Below are positions 32,624 through 43,900 of a DNA stretch of 64,000 bases, piece by piece; positions within the stretch are counted from its first letter, which is position 1, and each line of letters starts with the position of its first letter. The stretch is from contig CAJNOI010000104.1 of the NCBI GenBank assembly GCA_905250115.1, forward strand, positions 209,790 to 273,789, in the 5' to 3' direction. Position numbers and translations under genes: made by a program. This DNA comes from Adineta steineri (Eukaryota > Rotifera > Eurotatoria > Adinetida > Adinetidae). The notes beneath the pieces were generated by a model. The model saw nothing but the letters and a program-made list of their open reading frames with translations. It had not been told where the DNA came from and did not search any database.

Positions 32624-35600
32624 ATGCGATCAATCATTGCCTTGCTTTTCATTATATTTCTTTCATCTGTAAAAGGTTTGTGACATTATCTTTTTTCATT
32701 TCACTTTATCATAATATAAATGAATTCTGTAGGACAAACTACTCAACCACCTAATTACTATTGTACTGAAAATAATGTTTCCATTCAGTTTACATTATCT
32801 TCATCAGCTCATTCAGCTTCGAATCCAACATCAAGTTGTTCTTTACAACAATGTAATGTAAACTTAACTAATAGTAATAATGATAATTGTCGTTCATCAT
32901 CAACACCTTGTTTTGATTATCGAACTATAAATAATATTAGTTATTGTGCACCTGGTATTTTATGTTCAATATTAGAAACATGTGATAATATTACACAAAT
33001 ATGCTCATCAAATAATTCAATATGTGTCATTAATTCATGTTGTTCACCGCAAGCAGTATGTTTACCATTGTTAGTAACACAAATGTGTAAAACAGGTACT
33101 AATATACATATTATTTACATTTTAGACTCCATCAAAAGCACTTAGAACAGTATATTTTAGTCATAGTTATAGATAAAATATCATTCATTTGTATAAAATC
33201 TCTGTTAAATGATTCTTTTCTTGTAATGAAAACTAATGTAATAGATAAACTAATGTAGACGTGTGATATTCATTGTTAACTAACATGTGAAATGAAAAAG
33301 AGATGGGAAACTAAAGCACGCTGAAGTTTTTAGGTTAGTTATTAAATGAGCTATTGGTACAATTTTATATATAATTTAACTGGTAGAATAAGAGATTATG
33401 GTTATATAATAATTTAATACGTTTTTTTGTTTTTGAGCTGACATATTTTCTTTATAGAATAAAATTTTGTATTCACGTTTGTTGTATCAAATAACAAAAT
33501 AATATGACCGAATAGATTAAAGTATACAAATCGTTACTACAGATCATCTCAACTCAAATTTATATTTTGCTTGATTCTACATTCTTATTGTTCCTATGTT
33601 TTCTGTTACCATTGTTATTGATCTAGTAGTGGTACTTTATAATTATGTTAGATATGATTTAAGCGATAATGTTGACCATCAATATCAAACTTATTGTAAA
33701 GTAGATGAGTCATTTGAGATCAAATTTAGCAGCAGAATACATATGAAGATAAGTCAGTTTTGATAGAGAATCTGACACTAATTTTCTATGATCAGCAGTT
33801 ATTTCACCTGTATTGTTTTACTTGATGAGATGATTGAGTAAACTGCAAATCAGATATTAAATACTATCTTTATCTATATGAATAATCTTTCGTATCATAT
33901 CTAAAACATTTGTAAAAGTCTGTTTTTTTCTCTGATAGTGTTCATTACATATGAAACATCATTGAGAATAAGGTCGAAAAGAATTAAATAATAGAATTTA
34001 TGTGAAGTAATAAAGAACTAACAGTGCTTTGATAGTTTACTATCAGAAAATTCCAGATCAAGCACTCATTTCCTCACTAGTTTATAATGTATATCAGTTC
34101 CAGTAATGAATACTATATAGTTCTTTTATCACTTATACAAAGATGATTAAAAAGAAAACATTGTGAATAATTCAGTATTTTGATTGTCATGTTCAGAGAA
34201 ATATGAAAGCAGGGACGTAGCCAGGAATTTGCTAAGAGGTATGTCCGACTTACCAAGTGGTGTGCACAGCTGTAGGAAAAAAATTTTCCCGTACTCTTCT
34301 ACAGGTACTTATTTCTCAAGGGATGTGCACGTGCACCCTTTGCACACCCCCTGGTTACGCTTCTGTATGAAAAACTTATTGAGAATTTCATAATTTTTAT
34401 CCTATTAAATATTTTTCGAGCATAGCTTGTAGAAAATTGAAGAAAACATCAGTGAGTGTAATTATCACAGTGGTCAGTTTGAGACTAACATCTTTTATAT
34501 ATTTGATTGAGATAAGAGAGAAAATAGAAAATATAGAAAACTAAAGATGAGATAATGATATGTGAATAGATTTTGCATAATATATTTGACTATTATTCTT
34601 GGTCTACATCAATTTAAGGTGATATAAAGGAGACATATCAGAGACTGTCGTTTTTAGAATAATGAAAAATACCATAAAAGAATAATGAATGTTGGTTGTG
34701 TGATGATCTAATATTGTATTGTCTTAATATATAAAAATACAACTTCTAGGATGGTTTTCTACTGGCAATATGACTAATGCACGATTTGGTCACACAGCAT
34801 CATTATTATCAAATGGAAAAGTATTAGTTACTGGCGGAAACTATGGTGGCTCTTTAAATAGTGCTGAGCTGTATGATTCATCAACAGGTAATTGGACAAC
34901 TACTGGTAGCATGACTGATGCACGGCAATGGCATACAGAATCTGTATTATCAAATGGAAAGGTATTAGTTACTGGTGGATGGAATGGTAGTACTGCTTAT
35001 AATAGTGCTGAGCTGTATGATGCATTAACAAGTACTTGGACAGCTACTAATAACATGACTGATGCACGAGAATATCACACAGCATCTGTATTACCAAATG
35101 GAAAACTATTAGTTACTGGTGGATTCAATGGGAATATTACATTAAATAGTGCTGAATTGTATGATCCATCAACAAGTACTTGGACAACTACTGGTAATAT
35201 GACTAATGCACGCGAGTATCACACAGCATCTGTATTACTAAATGGAAAAGTATTAGTTGCTGGTGGATATAATAATGGTTATTTAAATAGCGCTGAACTA
35301 TATGATCCATCAACAGGTACCTGGACAACTACTGGTAGCATGACTGATGTACGACAATGGCACACAGCATCTGTATTATTAAATGGAAAAGTATTAGTTA
35401 CTGGTGGATGGGAAGTTTTTGATTTAAATAGTGCTGAGCTGTACGATCCATCAACAGGTATTTGGACGACAACTGGTAGTATGAATAATGCACGATATGT
35501 TCACACAGCATCTTTATTATCAAATGGAAAAATATTAGCTACTGGTGGATTTGGTAATAGTAATTATTTAAATAGTGCTGAGCTGTATGATCCATTAACA

Positions 35601-35738
35601 GGTATTTGGACAACTATTAGTAACATGACTAATGCACGAGAATATCACACAGCATCTGTATTATCAAATGGACTAGTCTTAGTTACTGGTGGATACAATG
35701 GTATTACTGGTATTTTAAGCAGTGCAGAATTATATTAA
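32624..35738 (+). CDS. Secreted kelch-repeat protein with Cys-rich N-terminal domain
   Basis: Three exons: 32624-32675 (signal peptide MRSIIALLFIIFLSSVKG), 32733-33095 and 34750-35738, all phase-1 joins. Exon 2 encodes a Thr/Ser/Asn-rich domain with about 15 cysteines (SSCSLQQCN, YCAPGILCSILETCDN, NSCCSPQAVC). Exon 3 encodes seven kelch-type repeats of about 47 residues (NMTNAREYHTASVL, NGKVLVTGGYN, NSAELYDPSTGTWTTT), which should form a beta-propeller. The nucleotide units are also similar, pointing to recent internal duplication. NMT sequons recur, suggesting N-glycosylation. Such repeats resemble bacterial kelch proteins, so horizontal origin is possible. The 1.65-kb second intron holds a hAT-type MITE. 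Function is unknown. Confidence 0.85.
34210..34365. mobile_element. 156-bp hAT-type MITE in the kelch gene intron
   Basis: The ends CAGGGACGTAGCCAGG and CCCTGGTTACGCTTCTG are imperfect inverted repeats of the widespread CAGGGGCGTAGCCAGG type. Flanks TATGAAAG (34202-34209) and TATGAAAA (34366-34373) match at 7 of 8 positions, as expected for an 8-bp hAT target duplication. Confidence 0.75.
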
Positions 35739-37749
35739 GTATTTCAAGCAAATTAACTTTCACTTATCTTATTTTTTTTCTTGCCAGGAATTCAAATTCC
35801 AAACAAAACTTAAGTTAGGAAAAATGTCAGCTTGTGACGTCCACTAACTGTTTCCTTTGATACTTTTACTGAATTATCATTTACTGTAATGTTTGATCCT
35901 AAATAAAAATAAATGTCTTTGTCTTTTCTATTTTTATATATTAATGTATTATGATTAACAAAAGTTGCAGCTGATATGATAACTTTAATTATCCTTTCGA
36001 ATGTTCTCTTAGTTTTACAATGTTGTTTTTCATAATATTCAATTGTCTTGATAGTATCCATCGGATCTAGAATATATAATCATTGAAACACTTCAGTTAC
36101 CAAAAGACCTTGAAGAAAGTTCATGAATGACACAGATGAATATGTGTGTAAATAACAATCCTAAAAGATATTCTAAATGGAAACATATAATGATATCAGA
36201 TTTGAGTTCCACGTATCAAAGATCCTTCAGTCGAGTTTTAGGATGTATGATGTATTGTTTTTCTTGAAAGTCTTTTTGACCTCGTTGCAACTACTCAAGA
36301 AAACAAACGCAATTCATGCCATAAGACCCTCCCTACAGTTGAGGAAACCAACAATAAATGATTCTCGATTACAGGAAAAATATAAGAATTATGTGGAAGA
36401 CTAATTTGTGTTTATATGACTTATAATTCTGAAAAGTATACATTTATTCCATCTATAAAATAATTCTCAGTGACAATAAAAAATTTCAAAAAAATAATTT
36501 ATGTTATATTCATAAACTGAAATTATGATTTTGGAAGTTCAATCATTTCAACAAGATCTTTACAACAATTCTACTGGTATCCTCGTATTATAAATTTTAT
36601 GAAAAATACTTGCACGTTTTACCTTTGAAAATAAAAAATGCAAATTTCTCAGAAATTATTTCTATGCATTTAATTATTCATAATAAATATTTATTTTATA
36701 AATTTCTATAGATATTCGGTAAACGATTCTTTTCAGTTGAAAAACATTTTCATACAGTTTATTTGTTCTATTATTAGATGTTATTTACTATTGTTGCTAT
36801 ATACTGGTTTTTTATTGAATTCCATCGATAGATTCTACCAACAAGTGTGAGCTATAGTTATATTTTCTCGTCATAATACTTTCATTTTCATAATTTAAAT
36901 TCATGAACTATCAACTGTATATAAGATTTTGACAGTGCATATCCATATAACCATGTTATAATTATAAAGGGCAAATTATGCACAAAATAATAATTCAAAT
37001 ATTTACATATCATTTCTAATTGACTACAGTGATAAATAATTTAAAAAAAAACATACGCAATACATTACAGCAACAGAAAAGATTTTTTTTCTTCAAATTA
37101 ATTTTTCAAGCATTTTATAAAATGACAAACAAAGATGAAGTTTTTGTCAAAAAACATTAAATATTTTTCGAAATGTTAGCTTGTTTTTTGAATAAGTATG
37201 AAAGATAAAATAATTAATATCATTTCTATTCGAAATTCTTGTCATATTAAACAGTACATAACAAATGTTCTAAATAATGGAGAAATTTATGGTAGATTCC
37301 AGAAATTTTTTAATTGTGAATATAAAATAATAAAATTTTTATTAATAACAATTGCTACTAATAAAAATCCTTGCAGAAGTTCAACAAATACAGTAGATAA
37401 TTTTATTAAAACAAACATTGTGTTGTTGCTTGCATTTCATGTTCACGATTTGGTGAAAAATTTATTCATGAATAATGATGACGAACATTTAATATTAATA
37501 ATATACTAAATATTACTAAAATAATAACAGAAAAGATATTTAAGAATAATATTGCTGTAGTTCCGGATGACGCCTTTTCTAATTTTGTTCCCGTCAATGA
37601 ACTTATCCAATACACTGTTTCACTAGAATTTATTCAATATAATTTAAGTAGAACAACATGTGCTAATACTTATATAATACATTATATTAAATAATTTGGT
37701 ACAATAAATAAACATACTAACATTATTCTATAAGAATATTTAACAATTA
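35739..37749. other. Intergenic, only doubtful ORFs
   Basis: About 2 kb without a recognisable gene. On the minus strand 36061-35810 is an 83-codon ORF preceded by an acceptor-like TATATATTCTAG and ending with GSNITVNDNSVKVSKETVSG, which looks like part of a beta-strand-rich repeat protein. It could be a gene fragment, but I cannot support it further. The ORFs at 36177 and 37198 look like chance AT-rich frames. Confidence 0.4.
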
Positions 37750-38623
37750 CAGTAAAACCTCCCAAAATGAACACCTCTCTATAATGAACACCTCTGGTTT
37801 GAACACATTTTTTGGTCCCCCCGATCGATTTTTGCTGTAAATAGACCTCCGCAAGATGAACACCTCCGACCTCTGAACAATGAACGCTTTTTTTAGTCCC
37901 TTCTGTAAAAGAAAACCTCTATATAATGAACATATAGTGATTAACTGTACGTTCTTCTATGAAACACAGAGCTGAAAAAATATGCTGTTCATATTAAGGA
38001 AATGATAAATCAGTTTTTGACGGTCAACTCATCATCACAAGCTCTGTCGTATGTATGGATCAAACAAAACAATGTGATTAATCGGCGACGAGTTAATCGA
38101 TTCTATATGATAGGACAACATGCATTCTATCTTCGATTGTAAAATGAAACAGAACACACGTTAACTTTGTCTATAAAAATGCAGTTAATTAGTGAAAATG
38201 AAAATAACGCTTCATATCGTACAATTACTGCGAAGTACAAAATCTCGGTCGGTAGTATCTCAATTACCGACTTTTCTTGGAAAAAATAAATAGATGTGAA
38301 TAATAGACAATAATGCTTTCTTTTACTAGTTTTTGTTTAAAACGAAATAGATCTTTAATATTTTAAAGATAAAAAAAATTTTTTTTTTTATTTTTCACTT
38401 GATAGTTGAATAAATATGTGAAATAATTGAAAAAGATAGTGTTTTAGAATTAATAGTAATAGATTTTAATATCAAGATGCATAGCTATCATTTGTCCATA
38501 CTAATATTATATGGTGTATATCTAAACCTTTATTTAATATGAAACCTCTGTAAGATGAACACCTCCTCTAATGAACACTTTTCAAGCGGTCCCATTAGTG
38601 TTCATCTTAGGGAGGTTTTACTG
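37750..38623. mobile_element. Pogo/Tc1-mariner-type deletion derivative, 874 bp, TA flanks
   Basis: The ends CAGTAAAACCTCCCAAAATG and (inverse) CATCTTAGGGAGGTTTTACTG are flanked by TA on both sides (37748-37749 and 38624-38625). Subterminal ATGAACACCTC words recur in both halves. Near 38175-38275 a plus-strand frame reads NASYRTITAKYKISVGSIS, resembling the N-terminal psq-type helix-turn-helix of pogo transposases. No catalytic core remains. It is a non-autonomous internal-deletion copy. Confidence 0.8.
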
Positions 38624-40900
38624 TATTTGTTTAGATTTTAACGTTATTGTATAACAAATCTAAAACAATATTATTTTCAATTTAATTTTTATTTTTAAAT
38701 AAATTAAAACTTACAATAACAAAAAGACAAGTTAATTATAATGCAATTAAAACAATATTTCAATGAAATATTTCAAAATCTATCAAGATTGGTCATGGAT
38801 CAGCAAATGGATTTGGATCATGAATTATGTAAAAATGTAATGAATATATATATTATATGATAATAATATTATTCTATTCAACAATGCAACATTTGGGTGT
38901 CGGTGTCATTGTTCATTTGTATCCACATCTTGATTCGTCTCATATCTACTCTCAAATTTTAGTAAATATATTTTTTACCCTATACAAGAATAATGCTTTT
39001 CAGAATATAATGAAAAGAATGTAAAAATAATAACTAAATCTCTGATTTACTTTTTAAGAAATGTGTCCAATGAATGAATTCTTACAGAAAAATGATCAAG
39101 TAAACATGAATCTGTTCTAGAGATGCTTTCTTTTACTTTCATTAATCAAAGCAACGTCAGATAACTGATAATGTTTAAAACTTTGATTGAAGAAATATTT
39201 CAAGTTTAGATGTGGTGAAAGAGCAAAAGAACAGAGTATTTTATGAGAATGAATATACATATGGAATTGTTTTTTTCAGAAACAGACGTGTACAAAATAA
39301 ATATTTCAATACATTTAAATGAATAAACGATTCAAAATAAAATTTAATTATGAAATATTTTCTTTTGCACAATTCCACCAAGATTAAAAATGTGATGGAA
39401 TAGTCAATAATACTTGCATTAAATGTAAAACATTCTCGTCATAAAATTCTTACCTTCAGGTTAGGAAAACGTCAGCAATTAATTTATCTCTCAAGTGTTG
39501 AAACTCAATACTAATACTATAATGATGTCGATTAAAAGATTTATATACGCCGATAGTTTTGTCAAAAGAAAATTTCCATGTGTACTCATTTAGTGAAAAT
39601 TAAGACAGATATTAACACAAATTATTTGTCTTTGAGATATAGTTGAAAAGATTTGCAAAATATATCAGTCATATTGGAGAGGATAAAGAAGCGATTTTTT
39701 CTTGTAATATTATTATTAGACGGTCAGCAAATGAAGCCATATCATGGCGTTATTTACGACCTTACGTTACCAGAAAAAGTTTACGATTATGGGTGGTTAA
39801 TACTTAAATTAATAAAAGACAGATATGAGGAATAAATATAAAAAGAACTGAATTAGTAAATCTTTCAATAAACAGCACCGATAATTACATTTAATTTTTC
39901 TGTAAAATGAGCATACCTCTTAATAAATTTTTCGTTTTAATTCTTTTTTTCCTCTAAAACAAATAAAGTATGTAAAATTTTAGAATAAATATTTTTCTAC
40001 CTTCGGTCAAGCTGATTTGATCCTGAAGTAAACCAATAATTTTCTTGAAGATGATGCTTTCCAGTCTTAAATGACACAAAATAATAATTATACAAAATAA
40101 AATATGTTTTCTAGCTTATGAACTAGTTATACTCCTGTCATATGTACATGCGTCAGTATAGAAATAAAATTCGTATATGTAATTTTATCCAAAATTAACA
40201 CAAGAGATAATAAAAAAAGCCATCGACGCAACTGTCAAATTTTTCTTCCGATATTTCGTAATTGAAAATAAATAACGATGAAATATTGTGTCATTACATT
40301 TTAAAATCATACAAAGAGGTATGCACCATGACTAATATTTTATTGCTTGTTGTTATTATTTCCTTTTTTCAACTAATAAGACATGCATGACTGAGTAATA
40401 ACTATAAGTTGGAATATTTTACAATTAAGGTGTCAGTATATATATGCCCTCTTTTTTCGGAAGCAAAAAATGTGATAGAAATGATAGTTATCCGTATGTC
40501 CCAATATCGAACGGCTGGATTTTATTTACATTATTTTTACAATTCAAATAACTTTCTTATCGTTTATATTAGTAACGAAAGGTAGAGTCTTTATAATTTA
40601 ACATTTTTTACCTGATAGTTTCGTGCAGATTTGTTTCTAGTTGATATGATGACTACTCTTTATGCACAACTTCCATTCTTTCTCTTATTTGTGTCTGTGA
40701 CTAGAACACCCGACGGATTTTTGAAACGCTCTCCGCTATAATCCTATATAAATGAAGTTATAATGGGCTTTTCATCCTACTTAGAGTCTCGAATCCGAAA
40801 GTTTTAAAATGAGATCTTGTCAATGGAAGATTCCTCTATCCGACGAAGACCTTGAATATGTTATTTCATAATATTTTATACTCATTCTAGATAAAAAAAA
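38624..40900. other. Intergenic with duplicated block and weak telomere-like repeat
   Basis: No gene is supported. A short G-rich stretch (TTGGGTGTCGGTGTC, 38893-38907) belongs to the telomere-like family. The block 38990-39330 is a diverged copy of the kelch gene's upstream sequence. A TATATAAA at about 40744 lies about 155 nt before the next gene and could be a TATA element. Confidence 0.45.
38990..39330. repeat. Diverged copy of the kelch upstream region
   Basis: It aligns by eye with 32160-32480, in the same orientation and order: AATAATAAC.AATCTCT, AATGAATGAATT, GTAAACATGAATCTGTTC, and later a TTTAAATGAATAA motif. No kelch ORF follows it. Confidence 0.55.
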
Positions 40901-43900
40901 ATGCTTGGATCATTTTTTCCTGAAAGAAGCGTTACTATACGCGAACATTTTCGTGAGATTCACATTTTGTATTTTATATGTGATGTAACAGATGTGCCAC
41001 CATTTTTGTTTTGTAGGATGTTGCAGGAGCAAACAATTCAATTCAGATTTTCCTCAAGAACTGATTGGAGTTATACATCCAGAAGAGTTTTACCAGTCAA
41101 TAGACAATATTAATTATGCGCGAAAACATACTCCAGTTGAGATTATATTGCGCTTTATTTTCGTGTTAAGTTATGTGATAGGAACCATTGTATTTATTGT
41201 TGGTTTAGTATTAATACGGTCTTCAAATACGACACTATGGCTTACATTATCCATGATCGGATTGGGAATAACGGTCATTTCTATTTTTTTTCATGTGGGT
41301 ACCAGTTGTTGCATTACTCCTCGGCGCATACGTCGACTTAAAGATGCAATTAATGCTGAATCAATGAAATATATGACAAAGCATCCAATACCTACAAGAT
41401 GGAGATTGGGCGTCCAGACTTATACATCGTACAGCTCTCCTGGTAACACAAACATTCATATAATTTATTCTGTAAGTAATATTATTTCGATACATAATAT
41501 TTTATTGAAATAATATCTATTAGAAGCGTAAAAAGGTCAAATATAGTAGTATATATCTGCTTGATCTGTACATTTTCTTATCTGAAATATCCTGATGATT
41601 TGTTCACTGAATACGAAGCCTAAGATTTAATAAAACAAAAATAGAAAAACGATAGCAATCAAAATAAGTTCAATCGGCAGCATATTTATTAGTTTAGTTT
41701 GCGGTGAATCGCTTAAAAATAATTACATAGGATATATTAAAAACCCAAAATAACTTTTTGTTTGATTAAAAATGTTTAAGACAACATACAGAGGACGTAA
41801 AGAATCACAATAATTAGTGAGAAATTTATATAAGACATCAGTAACAAACAGTTCAAAATAGTTCATTTTCTCTAAAAATGACAGATAAATATTTCTGATA
41901 ATTTAGCATCAAAAATGCTTCGATATATTTTGTTGAAAATATATTTTTGATTCAGAAAGTGAAATTATTAACTGAAAAAAATAGGACATATGCGCAAGAT
42001 CGATCTATTGAATCTCGTTTTCGGAACATATACATAAACGGATTGCAACAAAACTCTTACACAGAATATTAATGACTCTTTCCCCCAACGCAATTCCTTT
42101 CTTCTCCTGTATAGATGATAACATCCTACATCAACGCGATGCTTTTCTATGTTATGCTCAAACCAATCTCTCTCACTTCGACTTCCTTCTTCTATATGAA
42201 ATACTTTCAGAATGGGAAAGCGCTTCCCTACTTCAGAATTGTCTAAAAATCTGGAAATCACACATCATCAATGACGCATCTTCCACTTTAAACTCTTTAC
42301 ACATCCTCTCCTTTAACGTTCGCGGTCTAGACCTACGTATTGATGAAGTCATTCTCCTAGCAAAATCCTTTAAATTCGATATTATCGTTTTGTTAGAAAC
42401 AGGATCCGCTGATCTCGATCACTGTAAACAAACTTTTTCTAATTATAAAACCTTTTATCAAGAAGGTGAAAACGCTAATGGGGGAGTAGTAATACTAGTA
42501 AGAAACGATATAAAAACAAAGAGAGTACATTGTGAAATTCCAAATGTATGCGCAATAGATATACTTGAGGACTTTTCCCTCAGAATAGTGGGCGTGTATG
42601 CACCGGAGAGTAAATCTTGGTCTTGGGACAATTTATCCTGTCTTGTTAGTTCTAAATGTGCTCTCTTTGGCGACTTTAATATTGATTTCGAACAAGACAA
42701 GACGAAAGCTGACGCTCTCTTGTCCTGGGCTGACCTTCTTTCTCTGACTCCCTATCTTCCAGCACTTCCTACCTCGAAGAGATCCGACAGAATCATTGAC
42801 TATGTTCTCTCCTCTGGTTTTTCTACGTCTATACAAACGTACGAAGGAAATACATCAAGCGATCATAAACCGATTCTCTCTATAATACCAACAGCTTCTA
42901 ATGAAATAACCTTCGCTAGAAATATACACTGGAAGGTGTTTACAATGCTCTGCGAATACTTATATCCTTTCTGGGATAAAAGATGGTTACTGAATGAACT
43001 AAACAATGTATACGAAGATTATATATCTTTCATTTCACTGCTCATTGCTCGTTGTACATTGCTTTTTCCTATTGATAAATATCGAATTGCTATACCTAAA
43101 TACTTAAGAGCCTATATGTCTCATACACGTGCTCTATCATTTAAGCAGATGCGATCAAGCGATTGTACTCTAAAGTCTATCGTCAGTTATAGAAGAAAAA
43201 TAGCAAAGACCGAACGTAAACGTTTCTTATCTAATCAACTAGCAATGTCCCTAGCTGCACGTAATTCCGCAACACCACTCTCTATTTCCTTTTGGTCCAA
43301 AATAAAGAAATTCATGAAATCTTCCACGTCTTCTCTCCATGGATTCACTCTTCACAATGGTGAAGTTATTAAGTCTCCGGAAAAAATGTGCGATCTAGCT
43401 GCGGACTATTACGAAAATTTCTTTAAAAGTCCTGATAATATATATCATCCTCACCCATATACAGATGCACCAGATGTCGAATGGGAAAACTATCTCGAAA
43501 TAATTCCTCCAGCAACGGTAGAAGAAGTAGTTGATGTTGTAAGCTCCCTTAAGAAAAAGAAATCTGTTGACGCTCATGGTTTATCAAATTTCATGTTCAA
43601 TTCTCTACCGCTAAACTACTGGTCTCTCTTTACTAAAATCTTTAACTTCACATTTGAAAATGGTATTTTTCCATCACTCTGGAAGGATACTCGTATCCTA
43701 TTACTTGCAAAAAAAGAGTCTATATGCGAACCCTCTGCTACTCGTCCTATCTCACTCCTTGACATCTTTCTTAAAATAAATGAGAAGTTATTCCTAACAC
43801 GATTTACGAAGATAATCTCAAGTCGTGGTCTACTCCCAGACACACAATCGGGTTTCCGGGAGGGGTTTAGACTCCAATCCAGAGTACTTCTCTTTCTCGA

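Noticed and set aside
37198-37509. 103-codon plus-strand ORF
   Set aside because: Asn/Ile/Lys-rich as expected from AT-rich noncoding DNA; no similarity or flanking signals.
39653-39835. 60-codon ORF with a YHGVIYDLTLPEKVYDYGW stretch
   Set aside because: It looks somewhat protein-like but has no splice partners or homologue I can name; insufficient support.
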